Position numbers and translations under genes: made by a program
Assembly (NCBI GenBank): GCA_003427395.1
Contig: BFEA01000178.1
Location: 258,437-291,831, forward strand
Origin: Chara braunii
Taxonomy: Eukaryota > Streptophyta > Charophyceae > Charales > Characeae
Direction: 5' to 3'
Length of the DNA: 33,395 nt
In this document: one piece after another, positions 8,523-17,800 of the stretch
How positions within the stretch are numbered: position 1 is the stretch's first letter
How the letters are laid out: each line of letters starts with the position of its first letter
Notes under the pieces: model-generated
The model's database searches: none
Told to the model about the DNA's origin: nothing
Seen by the model: the letters and a program-made list of their open reading frames with translations, nothing else

Positions 8523-9069
8523 TGTCGACCGGTAGAAGTGGTCTGCCGGCACGCCGTCCAAACTCTATGTCTCGCGCCGCGTCTATCACCCGTGGGAGGG
8601 TAGGTCGGGGCTCCTGTAACCTGCACAAAATATGTCTGTCCACATCCACAAAAACAAGTACCGTAGTCGACCGTGCTCGATGCAAGAAGAAACTCGTGAG
8701 ACACTGTATGGCAGAAATAAAAGAAGTGTTTGCATTCAGTCCAAAACGATGGGGTGAGAAACACTCGTTCCGGCCTCAGTGGTACACCTCATCCCTGTGT
8801 CTGGAAAATCCGTCTGAGTCCCTACAGACCTAGTGAACAAACGTCGCCAAATCCTCCTCCCGATTGGGTGTCGCCTGTATCGTTCCCGTCGGTCCCAAGG
8901 GACCGTGCTCGAGCTCTCGGTGTCTGATGTAGCCTCCCTCGCCCATCGGGGCCAGAGCTCTAGATCTACGGTGACCATACCCCCGTGCAATCACTCCGCT
9001 AGGGGTGGATCGCTCCGGTAGGCCTAGTTCAGGCGTCCCTCTTCAGAAAAGCTCGATTCAGATAGTACC

Positions 9070-9290
9070 CGTTCGGAAGGCCCACTTCGGATCGCACCCC
9101 TTCAGACGGCCCAGTTCGGATTGTACCTCTTCGGAAAGCCCGCTTTGGATTGTACCTCTTCGGAAGGCCCACTTCGGGTTGTACCTCTTCGGAAGGCCCA
9201 CTTCGGGTTGTACCTCTTCGGAAGGCCCACTTCGGGTTGTACCTCTTCGGAAGGCCCGCTTTGGTTCGTACCTCTTCGGAGAAGGTGCCC
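9070..9290 (+). repeat. 29-bp tandem repeat in the 3' LTR
   Basis: The unit starts TTCGGAAGGCCCACTTCGGG and ends TTGTACCTC. It repeats with a 29-bp period (for example starts at 9188 and 9217), with more diverged units to the left. The same array occurs in the 5' LTR at about 23700-23935. Because 29 is not a multiple of three, all frames give look-alike peptides. Confidence 0.9.
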
Positions 9291-9309
9291 TTCCGAAAAA
9301 ATGCCTCTT

Positions 9310-9910
9310 TGGCAAGTTCGCCTTCGGTAAGCTTCTCCGGTGAAGCGCCCTCCAGGAATTGTGCCTGTTCGGTGAAGTGTCCCTCGGTAAATGTCCGCCC
9401 GGTAAATGTATCTGCTAGGTAAGAAAGATCACCTGATAACGTGGCTGCTCGGTAAAATACTCGCCCGGTAGGTGTCCGCCCGACAAATGTATCTGCTAGG
9501 TAAGAAAGATCACTCGATAACGTGGCTGCTCGGTAAAATACTCGCCCGGTAAGTGTCCGCCCGACAGATGTACCCGCTCGGTGAATGTATCCGCTAGGTA
9601 AGAAAGACTACTCGGTAACGTGGCTGCTCGGTAAAATACTTGCCCGGTAAGTGTCTGCCCGGCAGATGTATCCGCTCGGTGAATGTATCCCCTAGGTAAG
9701 AAAGACCACTCGGTAACGTGGCTGCTCGGTAAAATAATCGCTCAGCAAGTGTCCGCCCGGCAGATGTATCCGCTCGGTGAAAATGACCGCCCGGTGAAAA
9801 TATTCCCCCCCCCTCGGTAAGACACGCCTCCGGTAAGTCCTCCTTCGGCAACGCACCACTCCGGTGAAGTGTCCCTCGGGTAAGGTACCCCTCCGGTAAA
9901 CGCCCTCCGG
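9310..9910 (+). repeat. GGTAA-rich degenerate repeat field in the 3' LTR
   Basis: Nearly thirty copies of GGTAA or GGTGA, usually within CTCGGTAA or CCCGGTAA, recur every 13-20 bp. They form longer units of about 110 bp (landmarks GTGGCTGCTCGGTAAAATA and TAGGTAAGAAAGA). The 5' LTR has fewer long units, which accounts for most of the roughly 130-bp length difference between the two LTR copies. Confidence 0.8.
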
Positions 9911-10439
9911 TGGCGTATCACTCAGGCCAAATGCCCCCTTCGTCGAGCCTGATTCGGAAGGCGCCTCTTCGCGGAGCCTGAGTCAGTCTGGTGTTCCAGT
10001 CAGTGCCTGAAGGCCCTGTCCTGTCCAATGGTCAGGAATCCTAGTGAGGGACCCGTTCGACCCAGTGACCGGGCACATGCTACAAAGGAGTCGTCTTGCG
10101 GAGTGTCCAGCGCGTCTGTCCTTCGTGGCTACCTCCCCGCTGTCCCGTCCTGCTGCGCGCTGATGCGCGGTCTCCCCACTGGTGTCTCTCTCGTACACGT
10201 AATGGCGCCGGGACCTCCTTACGGTAGATCTCCCTCACGAACAGTGAAACGCGATGGTGCTAGGACCCTTCCCTCTTGCAGTTAGTTCTCCCGCACACAC
10301 GATAGACCGCGGTTCGTCCTGTGGTAGATCCCTCATACGCGCGGTAGATCGCGGTTCCCCCTGCGGTAATTCTTCCGTGCGCTCAGTGGTGCGCGAATCT
10401 CCCCGCTACCCACTTCCCGTGCGCACGATGGTATACGAG

Positions 10440-11010
10440 TGAGCATGCATGTGCGCGCGTGGGCGCGCGAGTGTGTGTGAACGTGGGTGAGAGTGCGCGC
10501 GTGTGCGAGCGGACATGCGCAAGCGTGCGCGGGTATGTTCTCTGCCGGATTCGCGGCGCGCAGGTGTGCGCAGGATCCCTTCCCCGCGGCTCTCTCTCTC
10601 CCGTGGTGATGTGCACGGGTGCAATAGTGTGCAGTTATGGAATCGGCGCACGGGCGCGCGGATGCGCGCGCTATCGCGCACGTGCTCCCTCTCTTCGCCC
10701 TGCAGGTGCGCAGTNCGGAACGGAGCGCAGGTGCGATAGTGCGTGGGTATGGAATTGGTGCGCGGGTGCAATAGTGTGCAGTTATGGAATCGGCGCACGG
10801 GCGCGCGGACGCGCGCGCTATCGCGCACGTGCTCCCTCTGTTCGCCCTGCAGGTGCGCAGGGGCAAAGTACGGAACGGAGCGCAGATGCGATAGTGCGTG
10901 GGTATGGAATCGGTGCGCGGGTGCGCGGGTGCGCGGATGCGCGCGCTGTTGCGCACATGCTCCCTCTCTTCGCCCTGCGGGTGCGCAGGTGCGCGCACGG
11001 TTGCGCCCCG
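10440..11010 (+). repeat. GC-rich CGCG/GTGCG tandem repeats in the outer part of the 3' LTR
   Basis: Alternating GC/GT sequence contains a unit of about 145 bp with the landmark GTGCAGTTATGGAATCGGCG at about 10629 and 10774 and a third, diverged unit from about 10897. Each unit also has a TGCTCCCTCT...TTCGCCCTGC block. This part is absent from the truncated 5' LTR. There is one N at 10715. Confidence 0.8.
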
Positions 11011-11073
11011 TGTCCTCCACTAGCCCCTCGGCGCGCTGATGTGTGCTTAGTAGCATACCTTCTCTTGACAGCA

Positions 11074-11085
11074 GCCCCCCCCCCC
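11074..11085 (-). promoter_or_regulatory. Polypurine (G-run) tract of the large element
   Basis: A run of Cs on the plus strand, i.e. about 12 Gs on the minus strand, lies just upstream of the 3' LTR start in element orientation. This is the expected place for the plus-strand primer. The exact LTR boundary (11070 or 11073) is uncertain. Confidence 0.55.
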
Positions 11086-11628
11086 ATTCTCGACGTCCTC
11101 GGCGAGCGAGTATTGGGATTTGAAGGGAGAAAATTTTGCAAAAGATGTATGACTCCTAATCTCTACCCATCAACCCAAGATCATCGTCTCTGTCGTGCTC
11201 GGATGCCTTTCTTTTGTTTTTCCTTCCTGTTTGACTTTCTCTTAGTGAGCTTTGTTTTGACGCCTAAGCGTTTGTCTGGTGGCATACATCTAACATGCCG
11301 GCGGTGGTTTTTTGTTTTTTCTATTGTTAGGGCATTTTTGATGACTTGTTTAGCCTTTTTCTTCTTCTCCCTTTTAGTCGCCGCCAACTTCTTGATGTCG
11401 GACTTGGTGTTCTTGGTGTGTTTGCGTTGGATATGTCGGACCCCTAAAAGTTAGTGTTGTGTCTTTTTTGAAGATTGTTTGGAGGATTCTTGTACATGAG
11501 AAGTGATTTGTGCGGCAGGCTTTAATGCATGCCGATTGGAGGACTCCCCTACTTCGGAGGTGGTTGGTGTTGTGGGTTCTTCTAAGGACTCATCCTTCTT
11601 CTTACCTTTTTCTGGGTGCGTATGGGCA
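11086..11628. other. Untranslated stretch between integrase and 3' LTR
   Basis: About 540 bp, T-rich on the plus strand, separates the end of integrase from the polypurine tract. I see no env-like or other conserved frame in it. The element therefore has no extra gene at the usual 3' position. Confidence 0.5.
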
Positions 11629-12878
11629 TCATTTTTTCTGCCTGAGTTTTCCCGTATGTGGAATATTTTTTGTTTGGTCTTTAAATACTTTAAGACGGGC
11701 GCCAGACACCGGTTCCTTCCATCTTGTGCCGTCTAATTCCTCAATTAAGTAGGCTCCGCCTTCTAGTCTTTTGACCACTCTTTAGGGCCCCATCCATCTG
11801 TTTGCTAGCTTCCCTGTCCATGTTCTCTCTAATGAGGAGTCATAGAGCAGGACGAGGCTCCCTGTAGGTATCCCTTCTTGCCTGACGCGAAGGTTCCTAT
11901 CCCATTTTTCTTTCTCTTTTCCTCTCTGGATCTTTAACTTGTCTATGGTGTCTAGGATGTTATCCTGAAGAGTTTCGGCTATTTGTTTGATTATTGCGGC
12001 TAGCAACTGTTCTCTAGTGGAGATCTCTTCCCAGTCAATCGTTTGCCAAGAGTCGATATGAAGTTCTATAGGTAAGGGACAATGGCGTCCAAACCATAAC
12101 GTATAGGGCGGATATCGTGTAGTTGAGCGAACCGTAATGTTATCTGCCCAGACGGCGAATCTCAAATATTTTGGCCACTTCTTCTCCTTTCCTCCGCACC
12201 ATTTAGCGAGCGCGTTGACTAGAGACTGGTGCCCTCTTTCTACAGGAGCGTTGGTTTGAGGATGATATGCTGTGGATAGCGATACTCGTATTCCCGCTTT
12301 TTGGAGCAATTCTTGGACCTCCTTAGCCATAAACTCTGATCCCCTATCCATGACAATTTTGCCAACGCAACATAGCGAGTGATATATTCAGTCAAATAGC
12401 CACTAACTGCTTTACCTGTTTTTTGACGTAGTGGTCATGCCTCCACAAATCCAGTCAAGTCGTCTCTAATGTCCATGATGTAATTCATTCCTCCTTCTCC
12501 CTTGGGCATCTTAACTAGGTCTACGTGCACTTTCTGGCTTATTGCTGTGGGATAGGAAGGAAATAAGGGTTCTTTATATTTAACTACCGCTCTCTTCTGG
12601 CATTCCACGCATGTCAGACAGTATGATTCTACGTCATTATATAGGTCGTCCCACCAGTAGAGGTTCCTAATTTTTTCAAAAGTTCCTTTTACTCCTCTAT
12701 GTCCTCCGACGATGCCATCGTGAAGTTCCGCTATTATCTCTCGGCGCTCGTCCTCATCACAGACGACTCTCATTGGCATTCCATTTTTAGGTGGTCTCTT
12801 AAAGAGGTGTCCTGCCTTGAGGCAATATTGTTGAGCTCCCTTCCTAAGCTTGTCATCTAATTCGATTTCCCCTATAAG
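11629..12878 (-). pseudogene. pol: Integrase of the large minus-strand element
   Basis: Reading from 12878 down, the HHCC zinc domain is ELHDGIVGGHRG...YCLTCVECQKR. The first catalytic Asp lies in VHVDLVKMP, the second in MDRGSEF, and the Glu in HPQTNAPVERG. A C-terminal GP...RV module (GGAYLIEELDG, SGARLKVF) runs to a TGA at 11629-11631. The frame is interrupted by TGA at 12435-12437, a frame change near 12360, and TAA at 11782-11784. The TGA at 12435 replaces what is probably a Trp, and the TAA probably a Gln. All three DDE residues are still encoded, so the decay is through stops and one indel. Confidence 0.85.
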
Positions 12879-13034
12879 TTAACGCCCTATCTTATGATAT
12901 TTGCCAATGTATAGATTTTCAAGAAACAAGGAAGTTCCTCCTGCAGCGGGCTCTATTTTTAAGGAGCTTATGTCCATTTGTAAAAATTTGTCAATACCAC
13001 TAGGCGACCCTAGATCTCCCTCTTCTAGAGGGAT

Positions 13035-13730
13035 TCACGAGAGACCATCAGTAACTGAGTTCTTAGCTCCGGATATTCGCTCTACTACGTAGTCAAACAT
13101 CCTTATATGCATGAGCCATCTGGTGACCGTTGGATCTGTCAATGAGAAGTCTTTTTGTAAGACAGCTGCCACTGCCGTCGGATCGACCCGCAATACGAAC
13201 CTTCGCCCGTAAATATAATGTCGGAAAATATTTAAACAATGTAAGACTCCTAGAACTTCTTTCTTAAATTGTGAGTAGTTCCTTTCGGTGGCGTTTAAGG
13301 TTTTACTTTCGAATCTGAGGGGCCTCTCATTGCCGGCCTGATCCTTTTGAGCTAAGACTCCACCAACAGAGGCAGGTCCCGCGTCCGTACATACGACGAA
13401 TGGCCGATTTTCCTCGTCTTCGAAGTAAGGTACCCCAATAACTTGACCTCCTTCCTTAAACTCATCTTTTAACGTTCTTACTGTATCCTCCTGTTCACTC
13501 GTCCATTGCCATTCTACTCCCTTGCGCAAGAGCTTTCGTAGGGGTTCGACCTTTGCAGCATAGCCTTTTATGAAATTCCTCCAGAATCCGACAACTCCTA
13601 GAAACTGGCGTATGTCAGTAATACGTCTGAGGGGTGTTGGTCATTTCATAAGTTTTTCTAACTTTGTCGAATCTGGGCGTCTGCCATCCTTGTCACAGAT
13701 GTAACCTAATATCTTTATAGTAGATACCGC
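13035..13730 (-). pseudogene. pol: RT connection and RNase H of the large minus-strand element
   Basis: This is the same frame as the RT. The first part carries the RT connection (FLGVVGFWRNFIKGY), interrupted by TGA at 13641-13643 where Trp is expected (K-stop-PTPLRR). RNase H follows, with Asp in VVCTDAGPASVGG, Glu in FKKEVLG, Asp in LRVDPTAV, and the C-terminal VTDGLS. It would degrade the RNA strand of the RNA-DNA hybrid. Unlike element A, the RNase H acidic residues are kept. A TGA closes the frame at 13035-13037, and a linker with a further TAA at 12879-12881 connects to integrase. Confidence 0.85.
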
Positions 13731-14693
13731 CTATCTGTTTTTTGTTCCACTGACCGTAAGGTTTGCATCCTCTAACTTCACTAGTACTTTCTTTATATCC
13801 TCTGCGTGGGTGGCTACGAAGTTCCTCACTCCAGGTCTTACCTCTGTTTCATCTTTGTCGTATGGTCCTTTGATCGGGAAGTCATCTAGGAAAACCTCTA
13901 CCAGATTTGGTATGATCTCCCCTAGAACGGCGATCATCGCTCTCTGAAAGACTGCGACACCGTTAGTCCATCCCATCGGTACCACCATCATTTGAACTAA
14001 GCCTAACGGTGTATGCATCGCAGTTAGATGTCGGTCTCTGTAGTCTAGCGGTATCTCATCATATCCCGAAAAAAGATCGCAGACTGAGTAAATTGAACGT
14101 CCTGCTGAGCCTTCGGATAGAAGATCCGCGTTTGGGATGGATCCAACGTCCCTCACTGTGACCTTGTTTGTCTTCTGTAAGTCCTATATCCATCGTAGTT
14201 TTCCGTTTGATTTCCTTATGAAGAACCAGCGATTGGCGTAGGCGCTCTCACAAGGTTCCGCTACAAATGTCCTTATCTTCTCCTTGAGGAAGTCTACTAT
14301 CATCTCCTTTTCCTTTTGCGCACACTTCCATCCTGTATCGTTCCATGGAGTGTGAGGGACCGTATAGATTCTTGCAGGTTTAACATATCGTGGATCTATT
14401 CGCCCTCTTTCTGCGTCACAAAAGGCTACTGCCTTGTCGCATGATCTTCATGTTTCTATTATGAGTTCTTTCTCCTTTTCCGTTATGTTTCCGTCGCCTA
14501 TATCCATTTCCTTTAACCTCTCTTCAGTGACCTTTTGTTCCCGTATCATCTGAGTAATTTCTTCTTCAGTGATCCCTATTTTCCCGGTCCTATCACGGCT
14601 GACCGCGGCTGGCTTGACTTTTTGGGCTACAGTTTTGTATTTTTTTCCCCCGCCGTGTGGGGGAATTCCTCCAAAAAAGAAAGGTTTATACAT
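13731..14693 (-). pseudogene. pol: Reverse transcriptase of the large minus-strand element
   Basis: This frame is -1 relative to gag-protease and is entered at the slippery site 14672-14678. A charged linker is followed by RT: CESAYANRWFFIRKSNGKLRWI, VCDLFSGYDE, PMGWTNGVAVFQRAM, and the catalytic FLDD in VEVFLDDFPIKGP. The LDDFPIKGP form and the preceding block recall basidiomycete gypsy RTs as I remember them (usually IDDVPVKGP) rather than the YVDDILVYS of plant chromoviruses. In-frame stops are TGA 14448-14450, TAG 14184-14186 (probably Gln before DLQKTNK) and TAG 13731-13733. No frameshift breaks the RT itself. Confidence 0.85.
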
Positions 14694-16147
14694 CCACCGA
14701 ATTCCTCGTCGTCAGCCTCTTTCTCATAGACTGTTCCGTCTACCACATACTTAGTTTCAAGGTCCTCAACGTCAATTTTTTTTCCTCTCACTTTATACGG
14801 TCCTAGTGTAAGGTCTTCAGATATCATTTGGCAACTTCTTGTGTTCAGTCGTCCTCTATTTTGCAATGAAATCTTGTGACGGTTGTCAAATTCGTTCACG
14901 GTCTTCAAGGTAAGTCTGCTACCTTGAGGTCCGTCTATGGTAACCGTCTGACTTTCGTCCCGCTTATTTTCGGTGGTGGCGTTGACCCGTGTGAGCCATG
15001 TTCTTCCAAGAATTATTTCTGACGAACAGTTCTCAACTATAAAGACGGGCACAGTGATCTCAACTCCAGCAACCACGATCTTGGCTTTGTGGCATACGCC
15101 GAGCGCAGGTTGCTTGAGTTTGTTAGCGGATATCATGGTCATAGCTACACTCCTGTCTACCTCTAAGCCAAGGTTTCTGGCCACCTTGTCCTCACAAACG
15201 GTGGACTCGGACCCGTCGTCAACTATAGCCTCCATCCCTATGCCATTGACTGTGACGTTGAGCTTTCCACTGGCAAGGACGTAAAAGTTGTTGCTTCCGC
15301 CTTCGCTGGTTTGTACTCGTTGGTCTCCTTCGGTTAGTGCGGTTAGGACTGAGGTTTTCACCTCCTCCTTCTGTTGTCCAGAAGTTGTCTCTTGTAGCGG
15401 TACTTTAGTTTTCTTCATCATGCCTATTAATTCATCCCTCGCCGGGCCACAGCCTGCTATGAATTCCTTGAGGGTGATAGGGATTGGCATATCCATGGCC
15501 CTTCTTAAAGGTTCTCGTAAATCGACTTCGTCTAGCGAGCTTTTAAGGTGAAACTTTTTGGCTGCTCGTTTTCTAGGGGATTGTGGTGACTTGGGCGACT
15601 CAATTTGGTCGTCTGTCATAGATTGATCTTGATCCTCTTTCTTTGTGTTGCTTGACTCGCCGACCTCGCCGATGCCTTGGGTGCATACGTAGACTTCTGC
15701 GTTGTTTTCCGTCTCTTCAAACTTAATGGATGAAATTCTTATGCCTGGGCTTTCTATTTGTTCGTCGAAATCATCCTCGAAGGTTACTCGGAAGAGTTTG
15801 GCTGGTAATTGATCGAGAGATTGCTTGCCCTTTGCTTCATTCATCCTTCTCCTGCGGATATCCACATTAATCTTCATCGAGGCCAGGAAGGGTACCGGTT
15901 TGCCTTCATTAGCCCAGATGACGTATTTTCGATCGTCAAGTTCAATGATGCCCTCTTTTAGTGCGTCTAACATTGTCTGGCAATCTTTTTTGCGGTGGTC
16001 TTCGTCTCCGCAGTATATACATGCTTTATCATTCCACGTTCGCTTTGGGCTAGGGTCGGTTTTGTCGCGCGTGGTCCGGACAGGGGTTTCCTCCTTTCTC
16101 TGGTTATTACTTTGCAATCTCTCTACTGCCGCCTTTAATACTTCTAT
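14627..16147 (-). CDS. Zinc knuckle and aspartic protease part of Gag-Pro, large minus-strand element
   Basis: This continues in the same frame as the capsid part after a TAG at 16148-16150. A CCHC knuckle, C-IY-C-GDED-H-RKKD-C, lies near 15980-16021. A long acidic and charged linker follows, then a retropepsin-like domain: IVDDGSESTVC around 15230-15260 (active-site D-G-S) and the distal EIILGRTWLTR. It would process the polyprotein, and the knuckle would bind RNA. The frame ends at TAA 14627-14629, 43 bases after the T_TTT_TTG heptamer, and pol continues in the -1 frame. This segment is 507 codons long without a stop, the longest intact piece of the element. Confidence 0.8.
   Translation of the reverse strand: MEVLKAAVERLQSNNQRKEETPVRTTRDKTDPSPKRTWNDKACIYCGDEDHRKKDCQTMLDALKEGIIELDDRKYVIWANEGKPVPFLASMKINVDIRRRRMNEAKGKQSLDQLPAKLFRVTFEDDFDEQIESPGIRISSIKFEETENNAEVYVCTQGIGEVGESSNTKKEDQDQSMTDDQIESPKSPQSPRKRAAKKFHLKSSLDEVDLREPLRRAMDMPIPITLKEFIAGCGPARDELIGMMKKTKVPLQETTSGQQKEEVKTSVLTALTEGDQRVQTSEGGSNNFYVLASGKLNVTVNGIGMEAIVDDGSESTVCEDKVARNLGLEVDRSVAMTMISANKLKQPALGVCHKAKIVVAGVEITVPVFIVENCSSEIILGRTWLTRVNATTENKRDESQTVTIDGPQGSRLTLKTVNEFDNRHKISLQNRGRLNTRSCQMISEDLTLGPYKVRGKKIDVEDLETKYVVDGTVYEKEADDEEFGGCINLSFLEEFPHTAGEKNTKL
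14645..14678 (-). promoter_or_regulatory. Programmed -1 frameshift signal, gag-pro/pol of the large element
   Basis: On the minus strand the heptamer TTTTTTG (14678-14672) is in phase as T|TTT|TTG in the Gag-Pro frame. A 6-nt spacer (14671-14666) leads to a perfect 7-bp hairpin: TTCCCCC (14665-14659), loop of 7, GGGGGAA (14651-14645). The -1 frame then reads without interruption into the RT-bearing frame. Heptamer, phase, spacer length and GC-rich stem all fit the established retroviral-type signal. Confidence 0.85.
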
Positions 16148-17005
16148 CTATCTTGCCATCTCCTCTTCTCGTCTGTCTGGTCTTTTTGCTTCTATCTCAT
16201 CTTTTGGCTTCCACCTGTTATCCTTTGTATTTGACCACTTGGAGGTTCCCCATTCCGCGTCGTTTCTTTTCCAGTCACTCCTGTTTCCTTTTCTCCATTC
16301 GCCCTCGTTTTTGGCTGTGTCCCCTCTTCTAAGTGAGCTCGCGTAGGTGTCCCTTCCTTCGGTTCTGGGTCTCCTATCCTCGAATTGGGATTTTCCTCCT
16401 CCTTTTTCTGTAGTTACGCCTTTTCCTAGGTTGTCAAGAACCCTCGCGAGGTGTGCTTTCGCGCTTTGGCCTTCGGTGTCATGGGTTAAGGCTTTGACTT
16501 GGCTGAACGTTACCTTAGAGAGGAGATCCCTCATAATCTTGTCTCGCTTTTCTCGAGACAAAAATCCTAGGAATATTCCGCACCTTTCTATTTCGCCCAT
16601 AAATCCACCTTCTACTAGAGGGTTCGAAGCCTTCTCATATCTCCTTGCGAACGCTACTAGACTCTCGTCCTCCTGTTTTTTCATTTCTTTGAGATCTTCT
16701 ATTGAATAGGATGTTTTATCCCATGCGAAGATTCTTGTAATCCTTTCTCTGAATATTAGCCAACGCCAACTGTCCGGAATGTTTTCTCTGACTTCGCGAT
16801 CTATCTTGGGGGTTGTGTGGTGGAGTAGATTTATAATCATCTCCTGATCGCTCCATTCCGCTCTCATCCCCAGTACCTCCCAGTCGTCTAAGAATTCTGA
16901 AACATTCTTCCCTGTGAAGATTGTTTGGATTCCGGACAGTGTCGGTAATTGAAAGGCTTGTGCTCCTAGGAAGGGGGATACGTAGGAGCCTGGTGCATAT
17001 GCCAT
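16148..17005 (-). pseudogene. gag: Gag (capsid-type) of the large minus-strand element
   Basis: ATG at 17003-17005 (MAYAPGSYVSPF). The first 200 residues look like a Retrotrans_gag capsid: FTGKNVSEFLDDWEVL, then IPDSWRWLIF, then KKQEDESLVAFARRYEKAS and GFLSREKRDKIM. A highly charged, Arg/Lys/Glu/Trp-rich tail follows. The TAG at 16148-16150 probably replaces Gln, because the same frame goes straight on into the zinc knuckle. The frame is also open for some 25-30 codons upstream of the ATG, overlapping the end of the preceding short frame, so the true N-terminus is uncertain. Confidence 0.8.
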
Positions 17006-17082
17006 TCTGTAAGGTTGGCTCGTGGTTTCCCTATATGGTTCCCTTGTACCGGGATCCGAGAATCGGGCTACTCTATTCTTGT

Positions 17083-17289
17083 TTAGAACGTCTTTCCTCC
17101 ACCCTTCACTCTTGGAAGTGCGTTCCTGAGTTCTGTGGCTGTAGTTTCTAACTCTTTTAGTGCCTTCCTCAATTTTTCGGCGTTCTTTGTGACATCAGTT
17201 GTCATTTTTCTAACTGGGGTGCTCGTCCTTGATTCTTGTGTTTTGACTTTGCCGCCTATTGAAGATAGATAGACTCCTTCCGCATCCAT
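17083..17289 (-). CDS. Short reading frame just upstream of gag, unknown function
   Basis: ATG start, 68 codons. The C-terminal half is a likely coiled coil (NAEKLRKALKELETTATELRNAL). It ends 77 bp before the gag ATG, while the gag frame is already open opposite its end. It could be a separate small protein, or the N-terminal part of Gag separated by one indel. No family is recognised. Confidence 0.45.
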   Translation of the reverse strand: MDAEGVYLSSIGGKVKTQESRTSTPVRKMTTDVTKNAEKLRKALKELETTATELRNALPRVKGGGKTF

Positions 17290-17298
17290 ATTTTTCCC

Positions 17299-17727
17299 TC
17301 ACTCTTCCAGAAGTTGATCCAAGGCGACTTTAACTCTTTCCGTCGATTCTTCTAGTAGCTCTTGCAATGTGTTGAAGTCCTCGTCTTTTCCTTCAGCTTT
17401 CACGACTAAGGCGGTAGCTAAAGCGGTTTGTAGGTAGCGTGAGTTGGCCTCCAACGTATTTAAGGATATCCCATCAACTATTACGTTGGTGAGTTCTCCT
17501 AGAGCTCGAGCGTCCTCTCTTAATTTTTCTACAGATGTGGCTATTGTCTCTCGCCAGGTGCGTGGGATTGTTTGTCCACTAGGGTTGACAGTGAGGATTT
17601 GTATTCTTATTAGAAAGAGTTCTCCTGCAGCTTTGCAGACGACACACTTCCTAGCTTCTATTACTGCTTTTGTGGCGCACTCGGTTTCCTCTTCTTGGCT
17701 TAATTGCTCATTATGTACTGCTTCCAC
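17299..17727 (-). CDS. Unknown reading frame of the pre-gag block (possible diverged module)
   Basis: 142 codons from a GTG; the frame is open about 20 more codons upstream to a TAA and has no ATG near the start. A Cys pair (CVVC) lies near residue 28. The stretch GELFLIRIQIL, then TWRETIATSVEKLREDARAL, then NVIVDGI follows the same order of features as the clearer modules upstream (hydrophobic strand, W-R helix, Leu/Glu-rich helix). The C-terminus is Glu/Leu-rich and probably helical. The relationship is weak by eye. It lies in the same frame as the next short frame. Confidence 0.4.
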   Translation of the reverse strand: MEAVHNEQLSQEEETECATKAVIEARKCVVCKAAGELFLIRIQILTVNPSGQTIPRTWRETIATSVEKLREDARALGELTNVIVDGISLNTLEANSRYLQTALATALVVKAEGKDEDFNTLQELLEESTERVKVALDQLLEE

Positions 17728-17800
17728 TAGGACTCGTACTAAGGACCCTTCTCTTTCTGCTCTGCTGGAGATACTAAATTTTTACCTTCTAGGTTCGGCA

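Larger units (their letters stand above)
8523..11070 (-). repeat. 3' LTR of the large minus-strand element
   Basis: Read on the minus strand, the LTR begins TGTCAAGAG at about 11070 (or TGCTGTC at 11073), just after a run of Gs, and ends CGGTCGACA at 8523. Bases 8523-10138 are matched by 23153-24639. The part from 10139 to 11070 is missing from the other LTR. The LTR is composed of several tandem-repeat blocks. Long frames through it on both strands are translations of repeats and GC-rich sequence, not genes. Confidence 0.8.

Noticed and set aside
8530-8625. Chromodomain-like reading (KLYVSRRVYHPWEG) right after the element A integrase
   Set aside because: It lies within the LTR of the large element (same sequence at 23.17-23.26 kb), where the second copy reads differently; a coincidence of frame.
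9005-9422. Several frames with repeated LFGRPTSGCTSSEGPL-type peptides on both strands (also at 23.6-24.0 kb)
   Set aside because: They are translations of a 29-bp tandem repeat in all three phases inside an LTR; not a repeat protein.
10333-11454. Long Arg/Ala/Cys-rich frames on both strands (up to 331 codons)
   Set aside because: GC-rich CGCG/GTGCG tandem repeats suppress stops by composition; no motif, and frames run across the LTR boundary.
11086-11628. An env-like third gene between integrase and 3' LTR of the large element
   Set aside because: Only about 540 bp, with no signal peptide, membrane segment or sizeable frame on the coding strand.
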